Shown: positions 17,073 through 28,930 of the stretch, piece by piece
Numbering within the stretch: position 1 is the first letter of the stretch
Layout: each line of letters opens with the position of its first letter
Origin: Oceanobacter sp. 1_MG-2023
Lineage (GTDB): Bacteria > Pseudomonadota > Gammaproteobacteria > Pseudomonadales > Oceanobacteraceae
Length of the DNA: 64,000 nucleotides
Assembly: GCF_030689025.1 (NCBI RefSeq)
Contig: NZ_JAUYWA010000012.1
Location: 41,537-105,536, forward strand
Direction: 5' to 3'
Translations under genes and position numbers: made by a program
Notes under the pieces: model-generated
The model's input: the letters and a program-made list of their open reading frames with translations, nothing else
Told to the model about the DNA's origin: nothing
Database searches by the model: none

Positions 17073-17894
17073 TTAAGAACTTGTCTGGTGCCAGAAAGGC
17101 AACCCGAGCAGCGGCGTTGACGGGCTGGCTTGCGGTCGCTCGGTCATTAACCCGGCTTCGTAGGCCATACGCCCACCGGAAACAGCCGCAGCAAACGCAG
17201 AAGCCATGGCCACTGGCTGCTCTGCCTGGGCCACGGCGGTATTCAGCAGCACGGCATCAAAGCCCAGCTCCATGGCCTGCATTGCCTGGGATGGTTTCCC
17301 CAGCCCGGCATCAATCACCATAAAGGCTTCCGGCAAACGTTGCCGCAAACGTTTCAGCCCTTCCGGATTTTGTAGACCACAGCCACTGCCAATAGGTGCC
17401 CCCCAAGGCATGATGCCAACACAACCGGCATCCAGTAAGCGCTGACACAGCACCAGATCTTCGGTGCAATACGGTAATACCTTGAAGCCCTGGGAAACCA
17501 GCTCGCGGGCGGCTTCCAGCAGCTCAAACGGATCGGGCTGGAGAGTATAGTCATCTCCCATCACTTCCAGCTTGATCCAGGATGTGGCAAACAATTCACG
17601 GGCCAGCGTTGCCATCAGAATCGCTTCTCTGGCAGTAAAACACCCGGCCGTGTTTGGTAATAACCGGGCACCCGTCCGACTGGTCGTTTCTTTCAGCAAG
17701 GCCCAGTGACCGTTATCTTCAATATTGCGAGCCGTCTGGCGACGTAATGCCACCGTCACAAAGCCGGGGCTGGCAGCGGTGATCGCTTCGGCCATCAGGT
17801 CTGGCGAAGGGTATAATGAACTGCCCAGCCACAATCGTCCGGCAATGTCCTCTTCGGCCAGTGTTACCGTCTGTTTTACTGTTGGTACGATCAT
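17073..17894 (-). CDS. thiG: ThiG thiazole synthase
   Basis: A 273-residue TIM-barrel enzyme that forms the thiazole ring from DXP, dehydroglycine and ThiS thiocarboxylate. Family signs are LWLGSSLYPS, FVTVALRRQ, LLPNTAGCFTAREAI, WIKLEVMGDD (Schiff-base Lys near 108), MPWGAPIGSGCGLQNP and DAGLGKPSQAMQAMELGFDA. It lies 3 bases after thiS and 31 before thiDE. Length is in the usual range. Confidence 0.96.
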   Translation of the reverse strand: MIVPTVKQTVTLAEEDIAGRLWLGSSLYPSPDLMAEAITAASPGFVTVALRRQTARNIEDNGHWALLKETTSRTGARLLPNTAGCFTAREAILMATLARELFATSWIKLEVMGDDYTLQPDPFELLEAARELVSQGFKVLPYCTEDLVLCQRLLDAGCVGIMPWGAPIGSGCGLQNPEGLKRLRQRLPEAFMVIDAGLGKPSQAMQAMELGFDAVLLNTAVAQAEQPVAMASAFAAAVSGGRMAYEAGLMTERPQASPSTPLLGLPFWHQTSS

Positions 17895-17897
17895 GCA

Positions 17898-18097
17898 TCA
17901 CCCTCCTGTCATTGCGCCCAAGATATCAACCTGCATACCATCAACCAGTGCCAGCTCATGATATTGGCCCTGATGGATCAGGCGCTGGTCCACGGCAACC
18001 ACAAAATTGCCCGCGGCAGCAGCGAACCCTTGTTGCTGCAGCAACTCATCCAACCGTAATACACTCACTTGTAACCATTCTCCGTTGAGGCATATCT

Positions 18098-18101
<4 letters not shown>
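17898..18101 (-). CDS. thiS: ThiS sulfur carrier
   Basis: A 67-residue ubiquitin-fold carrier that ends with the required Gly-Gly (GAMTGG). It starts MKICLNGEW. The C-terminal glycine is adenylated and thiocarboxylated, then delivers sulfur to ThiG. It overlaps thiO by four bases. No ThiF adenylyltransferase gene is visible in the operon, so activation must come from elsewhere in the genome. Confidence 0.95.
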
Positions 18102-21278
<3,177 letters not shown>

Positions 21279-21377
21279 TCATGGCCGATCACGTATCAGG
21301 TTCAGCCGGGCGACTGATACCTTCATGCAGAACCCAAACATCCATCACAGTAAAAGGATGCCGGATCATACGTGACT

Positions 21378-21466
21378 TTTCTGTTCCCTACGCTGGCACT
21401 AACCAGATCAGGTTCAACGGGATCCGCAATTGCGATCTCAGCCTCCAATGAGGCACCCCGACAGAA
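21378..21466 (-). promoter_or_regulatory. TPP riboswitch (THI element) of the thi operon
   Basis: On the minus strand it carries the conserved THI-element blocks in order: GGGGTGCC, the CTGAGA loop, CCCGTTGAACCTGATC, then TGGTTAGTGCCAGCGTAGGGA. TPP binding would lower expression of thiC and the rest. A 7-bp inverted repeat (GTATCAG 21293-21299 with CTGATAC 21314-21320) between the aptamer and thiC may belong to the expression platform. It starts only about 24 bases after the stop codon of the preceding thioesterase gene. Confidence 0.96.
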
Positions 21467-21489
21467 TGTTCGAGCAGATTAAACGCTAT

Positions 21490-21981
21490 TTATGACGGCG
21501 ACAAGCCTTCTACGCCAAAAGAAGCACTCAGCAGAAAATGTGCCCGGGCCGTGGCAATCGGTTGTTGCCGGTCACTTTGCCAGGCAGTGATAGCCACATT
21601 GGCCACTCGCACCCCTTGTCGCCAGATCTGGCAATCAACCAGGGTATCCTGATCGCGCCCGGCCCGTAGATAGTCCAGCGAGAAGTCGATCAGTTTGGGC
21701 AAACCCATGGGTTCCGCACGGATCAGCACCTGAATCGAGGCTGCCAACTCCATAAATCCACCGATCACGCCACCATGAATGGCTGGCAATAATGGATTAC
21801 CAATATTGTCCGGGTTCCTGGGTAAGCGAAATAATAATTCTCCCTCTTGTTGCAATACTTCGGCACCGATAACCGCCGCATAGGGAATCGCATTCATCAA
21901 GGATTGATAGTCTCCACTGGCGCGGGCATATTGGACCTTGCTGGCAAAATCATCCTGCTGGGTGGTCGTTTGATCCGTCAT
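21490..21981 (-). CDS. PaaI-like hotdog thioesterase (second of a pair)
   Basis: A 163-residue hotdog-fold protein with the family signature HGGVIGGFMELAASIQVLI at about residue 80 and IDFSLDYLRAG. Such enzymes hydrolyse acyl-CoA or aryl-CoA thioesters; the substrate cannot be read from sequence. The ATG at 21981 overlaps the stop of its paralogue at 21978-22478 (ATGA), so the two are coupled and may form a heteromer. Confidence 0.8.
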   Translation of the reverse strand: MTDQTTTQQDDFASKVQYARASGDYQSLMNAIPYAAVIGAEVLQQEGELLFRLPRNPDNIGNPLLPAIHGGVIGGFMELAASIQVLIRAEPMGLPKLIDFSLDYLRAGRDQDTLVDCQIWRQGVRVANVAITAWQSDRQQPIATARAHFLLSASFGVEGLSPS

Positions 21982-22478
21982 CCGTTGTCTCCCTGAATAC
22001 CCGTTGCCAGCGCATTGGCCGGTTGCAAATGCGTCAAGCGCATAAACGTTGCATTGCATTTGGCGATCACTTCACCATCATCGGCCTGCACCACCCGACA
22101 GTCGGCAAACACCACCGAGGCAGTGACCCGCTGCACACTGGCGTGAGCCAACAGGTTCTGACCGCTGCGAGCCGAACGCATATAATCCACCCGCAAATCC
22201 AGCGTCGGGCACAACTCAAATCCCGGCAAGGCGTTGACTACCGCGGTGCCACAGGCAGTATCCATCAGAGTCGTCAAACTGCCGCCGTGCAAGGCTCCGG
22301 TGATCGGATTACCAACCAGTTCAGGCGCATAGGGCAGCATCATGACCAGCCCGTTGGCATCCGCAGAAACCAGAGAGATACCCAGTACCTGACAATGTCG
22401 CAACACCGAGATAAAACGCGCTGCGCGTGCAAAACGCTCGGCGTCAGAAATCGGCTCGACGGTTTCATTATTGCCCAT
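21978..22478 (-). CDS. PaaI-like hotdog thioesterase (first of a pair)
   Basis: A 166-residue hotdog protein with HGGSLTTLMDTACGTAVVNA and LDLRVDYMRSARSGQNLLAH, the typical PaaI motif (HGG followed by a catalytic Asp in the helix). It is better conserved than its partner, where the Asp position is Glu. The two probably arose by duplication; tandem pairs like this are common in Pseudomonas and relatives. Substrate unknown. Confidence 0.85.
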   Translation of the reverse strand: MGNNETVEPISDAERFARAARFISVLRHCQVLGISLVSADANGLVMMLPYAPELVGNPITGALHGGSLTTLMDTACGTAVVNALPGFELCPTLDLRVDYMRSARSGQNLLAHASVQRVTASVVFADCRVVQADDGEVIAKCNATFMRLTHLQPANALATGIQGDNG

Positions 22479-22708
22479 AATTCACTCGTCTCTTTTATAA
22501 TTAACTTTTTGGAATAATACCCAAGATAGTCCACCACGCAAGACATCCATGCCAACCATGCCTTCAGGTCAACACCAATCGGCCCCGGCACCATCCAGCG
22601 CTGCGGTAAAACCAGTCCCCTTGCTCACTCTGACGGTTGTTGACAGGTTCGTCATATCCCTGTCACGGCCGGAATCTACCGTCAGGTTTTCGCGACAGGA
22701 GCAAGAGG

Positions 22709-24367
22709 ATGAACTGGTGGCAACATGGAGTCGTTTATCAAATATATCCACGCAGTTTTCAGGACTCAAATAATGATGGTATTGGCGACCTGCAAGGACT
22801 GATCAGCCGCCTCGATTACCTTAATGACGGAACGCCGGATTCGCTGGGTATCGATGCTATCTGGCTCTCACCTGTCTACCCGTCACCGATGCTGGATCTT
22901 GGCTACGACATCTGTGATTACCAGGCTATTGACCCGGTATTTGGTACCCTGGCCGATTTTGACCAGCTGCTGCAACAGGCCCATCAGCGTGATATTCGTA
23001 TTATTCTGGATCTGGTCGCCAACCACACATCGGATCAACACCCCTGGTTTATCGATAGCTGCCAACCTGGATCCAGCAAGGCCGACTGGTATCTCTGGCA
23101 CGAGGGTAACACCCGTCCGAATAATTGGCAGGCATGCTTTGGTGGTTCTGGCTGGAGCTGGCATCCCGTCAGAAAAGCCTGGTATTTTCATTCGTTCTTG
23201 CCCCAACAGCCAGACTTGAACTGGCGTCACCCTGAGGTACAGCAAGCGATACAAGCCGTGATGGAATTCTGGCTGGCCCGCGGCGTCGATGGTTTTCGTC
23301 TCGATGTGGTCAATCTTTTTTACAAGGCCAAAGACTTGCAGAACAACCCGACAGATTGGCTCAAACCGGCACGGCCTTACGACCGTCAGAGACATATTCA
23401 CGACCGGGACCAGCCAGAAATGCACGAGCTGCTCAAACAGATGCGCTCGTGGGTTGATCAGTACCCGGACCGCATGATGGTCGGAGAAATATTTATCGCC
23501 GATTCAGATGATGCCAGCCTGCCCGCCAGCTACTGCGGCAATGGTGATGAACTGCACTTGGCGTTTAATCTGGCTTTTTTGCGGGCTCCATTTTCAGCCC
23601 GAGCATTCCGTGCCGTCATTCATCAGTGGATCGACTTGCTAGGGCACGAGAACTGGCCGAATTACACCCTCAGCAACCATGATATCAAACGCCATATCAG
23701 CCGTTATGCCGCTCACTCAGACCGCACCCAGGCTGAACAACCACCTCACAAGCACAGCCTCGAACGGGCACGTCTGCTGGCGATGCTGCTGCTGACACTA
23801 CGCGGTACACCCTTTTTGTATTACGGTGAAGAAATTGGCATGCCGGAACAACCGGTTTCCCTGCCCCAGCGACAAGATCCGGTGGGCAAACGTTACTGGC
23901 CCTTTCACCCTGGCCGCGACGGTTGCCGGCGGCCAATGATGTGGCAAATACCCAATACCTTTTCCAGCGCGGCCAGCTGGTTACCAGAAAGGGCGATTGA
24001 GGGTACAAGTGTCACCGACCAAAGCCATGACCCCGACAGCCTGCTGAGCTGGTATCGACACTTGATCTGGCTGCGCAAACGCACTCCGGCCTTGTACCGG
24101 GGCAAACTCAAACTTATTGGCAGTCCTGACGAAGTGCTTGCCTACGAGCGTTGTGAACAGCCACACCGTTTACTGGTATTGCTGAACTTTTCCAACCAGC
24201 CACAGCCAGTTAACCTGCACCATCATGCTGTTATGCGCTGCCTCGCCAACAGCCATGCATCCGCTGCCCCGGCATACCGGGACGGTTCGTTATTACTCGA
24301 GCCACTACAGGCACTGATACTGGAAATCAATCCGGACTTTCCGCAACGGGCCTCAGTGGCTCCATGA
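22709..24367 (+). CDS. GH13 alpha-glucosidase
   Basis: A 552-residue cytosolic GH13 enzyme. It starts MNWWQHGVVYQIYPRSFQDS, an oligo-1,6/alpha-glucosidase hallmark. Catalytic residues are Asp199 (GVDGFRLDVV), Glu260 (MMVGEIF) and Asp325 (LSNHD), with DLVANHTSD as region I. The ATG at 22709 is preceded by AGGAGCAAGAGG. It may hydrolyse alpha-glucosides such as maltose or sucrose. Its location beside glucosylglycerate genes also allows a role in that pathway (inference). A MITE-like element follows directly. Confidence 0.88.
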   Translation: MNWWQHGVVYQIYPRSFQDSNNDGIGDLQGLISRLDYLNDGTPDSLGIDAIWLSPVYPSPMLDLGYDICDYQAIDPVFGTLADFDQLLQQAHQRDIRIILDLVANHTSDQHPWFIDSCQPGSSKADWYLWHEGNTRPNNWQACFGGSGWSWHPVRKAWYFHSFLPQQPDLNWRHPEVQQAIQAVMEFWLARGVDGFRLDVVNLFYKAKDLQNNPTDWLKPARPYDRQRHIHDRDQPEMHELLKQMRSWVDQYPDRMMVGEIFIADSDDASLPASYCGNGDELHLAFNLAFLRAPFSARAFRAVIHQWIDLLGHENWPNYTLSNHDIKRHISRYAAHSDRTQAEQPPHKHSLERARLLAMLLLTLRGTPFLYYGEEIGMPEQPVSLPQRQDPVGKRYWPFHPGRDGCRRPMMWQIPNTFSSAASWLPERAIEGTSVTDQSHDPDSLLSWYRHLIWLRKRTPALYRGKLKLIGSPDEVLAYERCEQPHRLLVLLNFSNQPQPVNLHHHAVMRCLANSHASAAPAYRDGSLLLEPLQALILEINPDFPQRASVAP

Positions 24368-24405
24368 CTAGCAGCAACACTGATCCAGTCAGACCCATGC
24401 TAACG

Positions 24406-24668
24406 GGGGCATCCATTTAATCCTGCACGGCTCTGCGCGAGTGTTGCCGTTGTTCAGGGCAAGGCGACGAATGCAGCGAAATGACGAGTCCTTTTCAAAT
24501 TCGTCAACACCGCACTGGACGGCGGCAACCCGCGCCCTTCGGGGGCTGCCGGATGATCTCGACTCGGTGTCGCCGACTTTTGACTTGACCCGTCAGGCCT
24601 GCAAGTTGGCTTCGTGATTCGAAACCATCCGGTAGCCCAGAGTGAGCACCGGATTAAATAGATGCCCC
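24406..24668. mobile_element. 263-bp MITE-like element with 18-bp inverted ends and 6-bp target duplication
   Basis: The ends are inverted repeats of 18 bases (24406-24423 and 24651-24668), identical but for one base. The direct repeat CTAACG flanks them exactly (24400-24405 and 24669-24674). No coding frame of note lies inside. This is the structure of a non-autonomous, transposase-mobilised element. The right target copy supplies the TAG stop codon of pheA. I do not recognise the parent IS family. Confidence 0.8.
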
Positions 24669-25526
24669 CTAACGCTGACCGGCAAACAGCTGATCGCGAT
24701 AAGCATGGGATGGATAAATACCAAAAATACGAATATCCCGAGCAAAATATTCCAGCTCATTCAAAGCCAATTGCATATTGGCCTCCTGAGGATGTCCAAG
24801 GATATCGGCATGAAATAGACTGGCTTCCATGCTGGCGCCATCCATATAACTTTCCAGCCGCAACAGGTTAATACTGTTGGTGGCGAATCCGCCTAATGCC
24901 TTGTAAAGCGACGCTGGAATATTACGGACGGTAAATAACACACTGGTGATATAGGTGATATCCGGCTGTCGTATTTCGTGCTGATGTTCCCGGGCAAACA
25001 CCAGAAAACGAGTGGTATTACCCATCACATCCTGAAAGTTTTCATGCACCACTTCCAGGCCATACAAATCAGCCGCCAAGGCCGATGCAATTGCCCCTCG
25101 ATGGCGATCACCACTGGCTGAGAGATCCTCGGCTTCCTGGGCGGTGTCCATGGTCGGCACCGCTTTCATCCCCAGATTCACAATACGCTGATGACACTGA
25201 GCCAGCGCCTGGGGATGCGAAGCCACCGACTCAATATCCATAAGCTGCACCCCTGGTAATGCCAGCAAACAGTGATTGACCGGCTCAAAATGCTCGGTAA
25301 TTGCGCACAAGCGCGTGCGCGGAATAATTCGATAGATTTCCTCAACCCGACCTGCGGTCGAGTTTTCCAGCGGGATCATTGCCCGGTCAACCTGACCAGC
25401 ACTGACCAGCTCCAGCGCGGCCTGGAAATCTTCACAAGCAACCGCTTCCCAATCCGGAAATACCCGGCTGCACGCAAGGTGAGAATAGGCACCCGCAGTC
25501 CCTTGATAAGCAACACGGCCAGCCAT
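24669..25526 (-). CDS. pheA: Stand-alone prephenate dehydratase
   Basis: A 285-residue enzyme without a fused chorismate mutase domain. The catalytic domain (1-185) shows VAYQGTAGAYSHLA, MIPLENSTAGRVEEIYRII, the conserved NTTRFLVFAR and a C-terminal ACT regulatory domain (VLFTVRNIPASLYKALGGFA, ESYMDGASMEASLFHADI). It converts prephenate to phenylpyruvate and is likely inhibited by phenylalanine. The ATG at 25526 follows AGGAGAACG. The stop codon lies in the target-site copy of a MITE-like insertion. Confidence 0.93.
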   Translation of the reverse strand: MAGRVAYQGTAGAYSHLACSRVFPDWEAVACEDFQAALELVSAGQVDRAMIPLENSTAGRVEEIYRIIPRTRLCAITEHFEPVNHCLLALPGVQLMDIESVASHPQALAQCHQRIVNLGMKAVPTMDTAQEAEDLSASGDRHRGAIASALAADLYGLEVVHENFQDVMGNTTRFLVFAREHQHEIRQPDITYITSVLFTVRNIPASLYKALGGFATNSINLLRLESYMDGASMEASLFHADILGHPQEANMQLALNELEYFARDIRIFGIYPSHAYRDQLFAGQR

Positions 25527-25892
25527 GACGTTCTCCTGAATTCCCACTACAGCGATAACCGCTGAATCAAGTGGTTTGCACCAACAAAAAACACAAGCAC
25601 CAAAAAAGAGCGCATTATGCACCAATAAATTACAATACTTTCTGAAATAGTGAAGCCGCCAACCGACCCACTCTCGCCCCGCCAGCAAGATGTCACGCTG
25701 ACCATCGGTCAGTACGGGGCTTTACTATCAACTGGAACCAAAGTTCATACATTGGCCAGTTTGACATATAGTCTGGCACGGTCTCTGCTACAAAGCATAC
25801 AGCAAGCCTCTGATATATCAGCATAAACCCGCGATAGAGGCCAACCTTAATACGCGGCTTCAGCAGCGCATGACCGACTTGCGAGGACTATC
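25527..25892. other. Divergent intergenic region between pheA and the glycerate kinase gene
   Basis: It should hold the promoters for pheA (leftward) and for the glycerate kinase operon (rightward). TTGACA occurs near 25761 on the plus strand but without a convincing -10 at the right distance. I see no small gene or strong terminator. Confidence 0.4.
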
Positions 25893-26819
25893 ATGACCAC
25901 CACACTCTGGCCCGGAACACGACCTCTTGATGAACACCTCCGCACCACCTTCGCCAGTAATTATTCCGCGTTAAAGTCGTTACCAGAGCCCTGGCTGAAA
26001 CAATGGCCTGATGTTTGGCTACCCGTCGCCACCTGGGTGGCGCAGCAAAAAAATGAACTGGGTGGTGTTCCGGTCATCGGCATTCATGGTGGCCAGGGCT
26101 CCGGCAAATCGACCCTGAGCCAGGCCCTGGCCAGCTTATACAAAGCCGCGCTGGGCTGGAACTGTGTCATCGTCTCCATTGACGACCTTTACCTCGGTCA
26201 TGATCAGCGTCAGCAATTAGGCCAGTCAGTGCACCCATTACTGGCCACACGGGGGGTTCCCGGTACTCACGATGCCACCCTGGGTCGCCAGTTGTTTACC
26301 GATCTGAAACAACTGGAGCCTGGCCAGTGTCTGACCATTCCAGCCTTCGACAAGGTTTCGGACGATCGTTTGCCAGCATCCGATTGGCACCAGATTGTTG
26401 GCCCTGTTGACCTGATTCTGTTTGAAGGCTGGTGTGTTGGTTGTCATGCCGTCGAGGACAGCCAGCTGGATGAACCCGCCAACCAGCTCGAAGCAACGGA
26501 AGACACCGACGGCCAATGGCGCCGCTGGGTCAACCAGCGCCTGGCCGAGGACTACGCCGACTGGTTTGCCATGATGGATCGTCTGGTCATGCTGAAAGTC
26601 CCCGGCATGCAAGCCGTACTGAACTGGCGCGGCCAGCAGGAAGTTGAAAATCGCAAGCACGCCAAAGGACAACACGATCGGGGACTTGATCACGCTGGAC
26701 TGGTACGATTTATCCAGCATTATCAGCGTTTGACCGAAAATGCCTTGCGTGATTTGCCTGGGCATGCTGATCTGGTACTGGAACTGAACAACCAGCACGC
26801 CGTTAACCACATCCATTGA
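25893..26819 (+). CDS. D-glycerate 3-kinase
   Basis: A 308-residue P-loop kinase with Walker A GGQGSGKST at about 66-74, VSIDDLYLGHDQR (a GLYK-family motif), RGVPGTHD, PAFDKVSDDRLP and LILFEGWCVGC. This pattern is that of the plant/yeast-type glycerate kinase that makes 3-phosphoglycerate. It heads a three-gene operon with a phosphatase (22-base gap) and a glucosyl-3-phosphoglycerate synthase. Its product is the acceptor for the synthase, and it can reclaim glycerate released by the phosphorylase. Confidence 0.9.
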   Translation: MTTTLWPGTRPLDEHLRTTFASNYSALKSLPEPWLKQWPDVWLPVATWVAQQKNELGGVPVIGIHGGQGSGKSTLSQALASLYKAALGWNCVIVSIDDLYLGHDQRQQLGQSVHPLLATRGVPGTHDATLGRQLFTDLKQLEPGQCLTIPAFDKVSDDRLPASDWHQIVGPVDLILFEGWCVGCHAVEDSQLDEPANQLEATEDTDGQWRRWVNQRLAEDYADWFAMMDRLVMLKVPGMQAVLNWRGQQEVENRKHAKGQHDRGLDHAGLVRFIQHYQRLTENALRDLPGHADLVLELNNQHAVNHIH

Positions 26820-26841
26820 TTACTATTGCCGGGAGCGCGTC

Positions 26842-27654
26842 ATGTCAAGCAATACCAGCCAATGCGACATTCCGACGGTACCTCTGGTCGTGATGACCGA
26901 CCTTGATGGAACCCTGCTCGATCACCACAACTACAGTGCCAATGCAGCCCTGCCCGCACTGAAACGCCTGCGGGCCTTGCATATTCCTGTGCTGTTTAAT
27001 ACCAGCAAAACCTGTGACGAAGTCAGTGGCTTGCGCCACGAACTGGACAACCGTTATCCGTTTGTCTGTGAAAACGGCAGCGTTATCCATATCCCCAAAC
27101 CCGATGCCACAGGCTTTAACAGCGAAGTGCTTGGTGTCAGCTATGTCGATATCCTCAAAGCCCTGCATCAACTGCAGCACGAAGGTTTTCATTTTCGCGG
27201 GTTTAACGATATGCCGGCCACGGAAGTGGCGGCCATGACCGGATTGTCGCAAGACAACGCCTGGCTGGCCAAAAAACGGCAAGCCTCTGAGCCACTGCTC
27301 TGGCACGACAGCGACGAAGCCCTCGAACGCTTCCGCCAGCGGCTGGCTGAGTATCAGCTGACACTCACCAAAGGTGGCCGTTTTTACCACGTCATGGGTA
27401 CCACCAACAAAGCCAGCGGGCTGGATTTTTTCCGTCAGTATTACCAACACCAATGGCAGCTCACGCCACAGGTTGCCGCGCTGGGCGACGGCGAAAATGA
27501 TCGCGCCATGCTGGAAGCTGCCGATTATCCGATCGTTATTCCGGGCGAAAACCAGACCCTGTCACTGCAGCATCCCTCCGCCAGAACGGCGGCCCACAAA
27601 GGGCCAGCGGGCTGGAATACTGAAATACTCACATTATTAGAACAATTATCATAA
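26842..27654 (+). CDS. Glucosyl/mannosyl-3-phosphoglycerate phosphatase (HAD-IIB, MPGP family)
   Basis: A 270-residue HAD hydrolase. Asp20 and Asp22 form the DxDGT nucleophile motif (TDLDGTLLD), NTSKT at about 53-57 is motif II, and GDGENDRAML at about 215-224 is motif IV. FVCENGSVIHIP is typical of the mannosyl-3-phosphoglycerate phosphatase/YedP group. It removes the phosphate from the glycosyl-3-phosphoglycerate to give the compatible solute. The next gene, a GT81-like synthase, makes glucose the more likely sugar than mannose. Confidence 0.88.
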   Translation: MSSNTSQCDIPTVPLVVMTDLDGTLLDHHNYSANAALPALKRLRALHIPVLFNTSKTCDEVSGLRHELDNRYPFVCENGSVIHIPKPDATGFNSEVLGVSYVDILKALHQLQHEGFHFRGFNDMPATEVAAMTGLSQDNAWLAKKRQASEPLLWHDSDEALERFRQRLAEYQLTLTKGGRFYHVMGTTNKASGLDFFRQYYQHQWQLTPQVAALGDGENDRAMLEAADYPIVIPGENQTLSLQHPSARTAAHKGPAGWNTEILTLLEQLS

Positions 27655-27665
27655 GGAGCCTGGTC

Positions 27666-28883
27666 ATGGCTGACTTTTACCAGAATGGAACAATCACCAC
27701 CCTGCACAACTTGGTTGATCGTCCACTGGAAGAAATGGAAAAAGAACTGCTGAGCTTTTCCCGCGTACGTCCGATGTCCCTGGTACTGCCTTCGCTTTAC
27801 TCTGAACTTCAAGGCCCTGCTCTTGGCCATATCATTGACGAAATCAGTGAAGTCCCTTATCTCAACGAGATTGTTATTGGTCTCGATCAGGCTGATGAGT
27901 CTGAATACCAACACGCCAAAGATGAGTTTTCCCGGTTGCCGCAACACCATCGCGTGCTCTGGAATGATGGTCCACGGCTGCGCAAAATCAATTCCTTACT
28001 GGAAGAAAAAGGCCTGGCGCCCAAGGAAATGGGCAAGGGTCGCAACGTCTGGTATTGCTATGGCTATGTACTGGCATCCGGTCGTGCAGAAGCCGTTGCC
28101 CTGCATGATTGCGACATCGTCACCTACGATCGCAGCTTACTGGCCCGACTGATTTATCCGGTCGCCAACCCGGCCTTCAACTACGAATTTGCCAAAGGTT
28201 ATTACGCCCGTATTGCAGACAACAAAATGAATGGCCGTGTCAGCCGACTGCTGGTTACGCCACTGATTCGAGCGCTGAAAAAAGTGCTGGGGCAAAAGGA
28301 ATATCTCGATTTTCTCGACAGCTTTCGCTACCCATTGTCGGGTGAATTTTCGATGCGCGCCGACGTCCTGAATGACCTTCGGATTCCAACCGACTGGGGT
28401 CTGGAAATTGGTGTGCTGTCTGAGATGAACCGCAATTACAGCACCAATCGTCTCTGCCAGGTGGATATTTGTGACAATTATGATCACAAGCATCAACCAC
28501 TGTCAGCAGAAGATTCAGCGCTGGGCCTCTCCAAAATGAGTACCGATATCTGCAAGGCTATCTTCCGCAAACTGGCCACCCAGGGCGAGGTTTTCACCAA
28601 CGAAACCTTCCGCACCATCAAGGCAACCTATTTCCGGGTCGCACTGGATTTTGTTGAAACCTACTACAACGATGCTCTGATGAACGGTTTGACACTGGAC
28701 CGCCACCAGGAAGAGGCCGCGGTCGAACTGTTTGCAGAGAATATTATGTCTGCCGGTGATTATTTCCTCGAAAACCCAATGGAAACTCCGTTTATCCCAA
28801 GCTGGAATCGCGTTATTTCCGCCATCCCGGATATTCTCGATCGTCTTTACGAAGCCGTTGAGGAAGATAATATCCAGTCCTGA
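27666..28883 (+). CDS. gpgS: Glucosyl-3-phosphoglycerate synthase (GpgS, GT81-like)
   Basis: A 405-residue GT-A glycosyltransferase. It shows LVLPSLYSEL near residue 40, the base-binding GKGRNVW at about 124-130 and the metal-binding DCD at about 148-150 (ALHDCDIVTYDRSLL), with LSGEFSMRADVLNDLRIPTD further on. It would transfer glucose from an NDP-sugar to 3-phosphoglycerate. Its neighbours are the phosphatase 11 bases upstream and a convergent phosphorylase. Mannosyl specificity cannot be fully excluded from sequence. Confidence 0.88.
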   Translation: MADFYQNGTITTLHNLVDRPLEEMEKELLSFSRVRPMSLVLPSLYSELQGPALGHIIDEISEVPYLNEIVIGLDQADESEYQHAKDEFSRLPQHHRVLWNDGPRLRKINSLLEEKGLAPKEMGKGRNVWYCYGYVLASGRAEAVALHDCDIVTYDRSLLARLIYPVANPAFNYEFAKGYYARIADNKMNGRVSRLLVTPLIRALKKVLGQKEYLDFLDSFRYPLSGEFSMRADVLNDLRIPTDWGLEIGVLSEMNRNYSTNRLCQVDICDNYDHKHQPLSAEDSALGLSKMSTDICKAIFRKLATQGEVFTNETFRTIKATYFRVALDFVETYYNDALMNGLTLDRHQEEAAVELFAENIMSAGDYFLENPMETPFIPSWNRVISAIPDILDRLYEAVEEDNIQS

Positions 28884-28930
28884 CAACACGACGTCGCTGG
28901 TGAGTCAACCACTCACCAGCGACGCTTGCT

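Noticed and set aside
24424..24650. A small gene inside the MITE-like element
   Set aside because: No frame begins with a ribosome site or shows coding character; the block is explained by a non-autonomous element.
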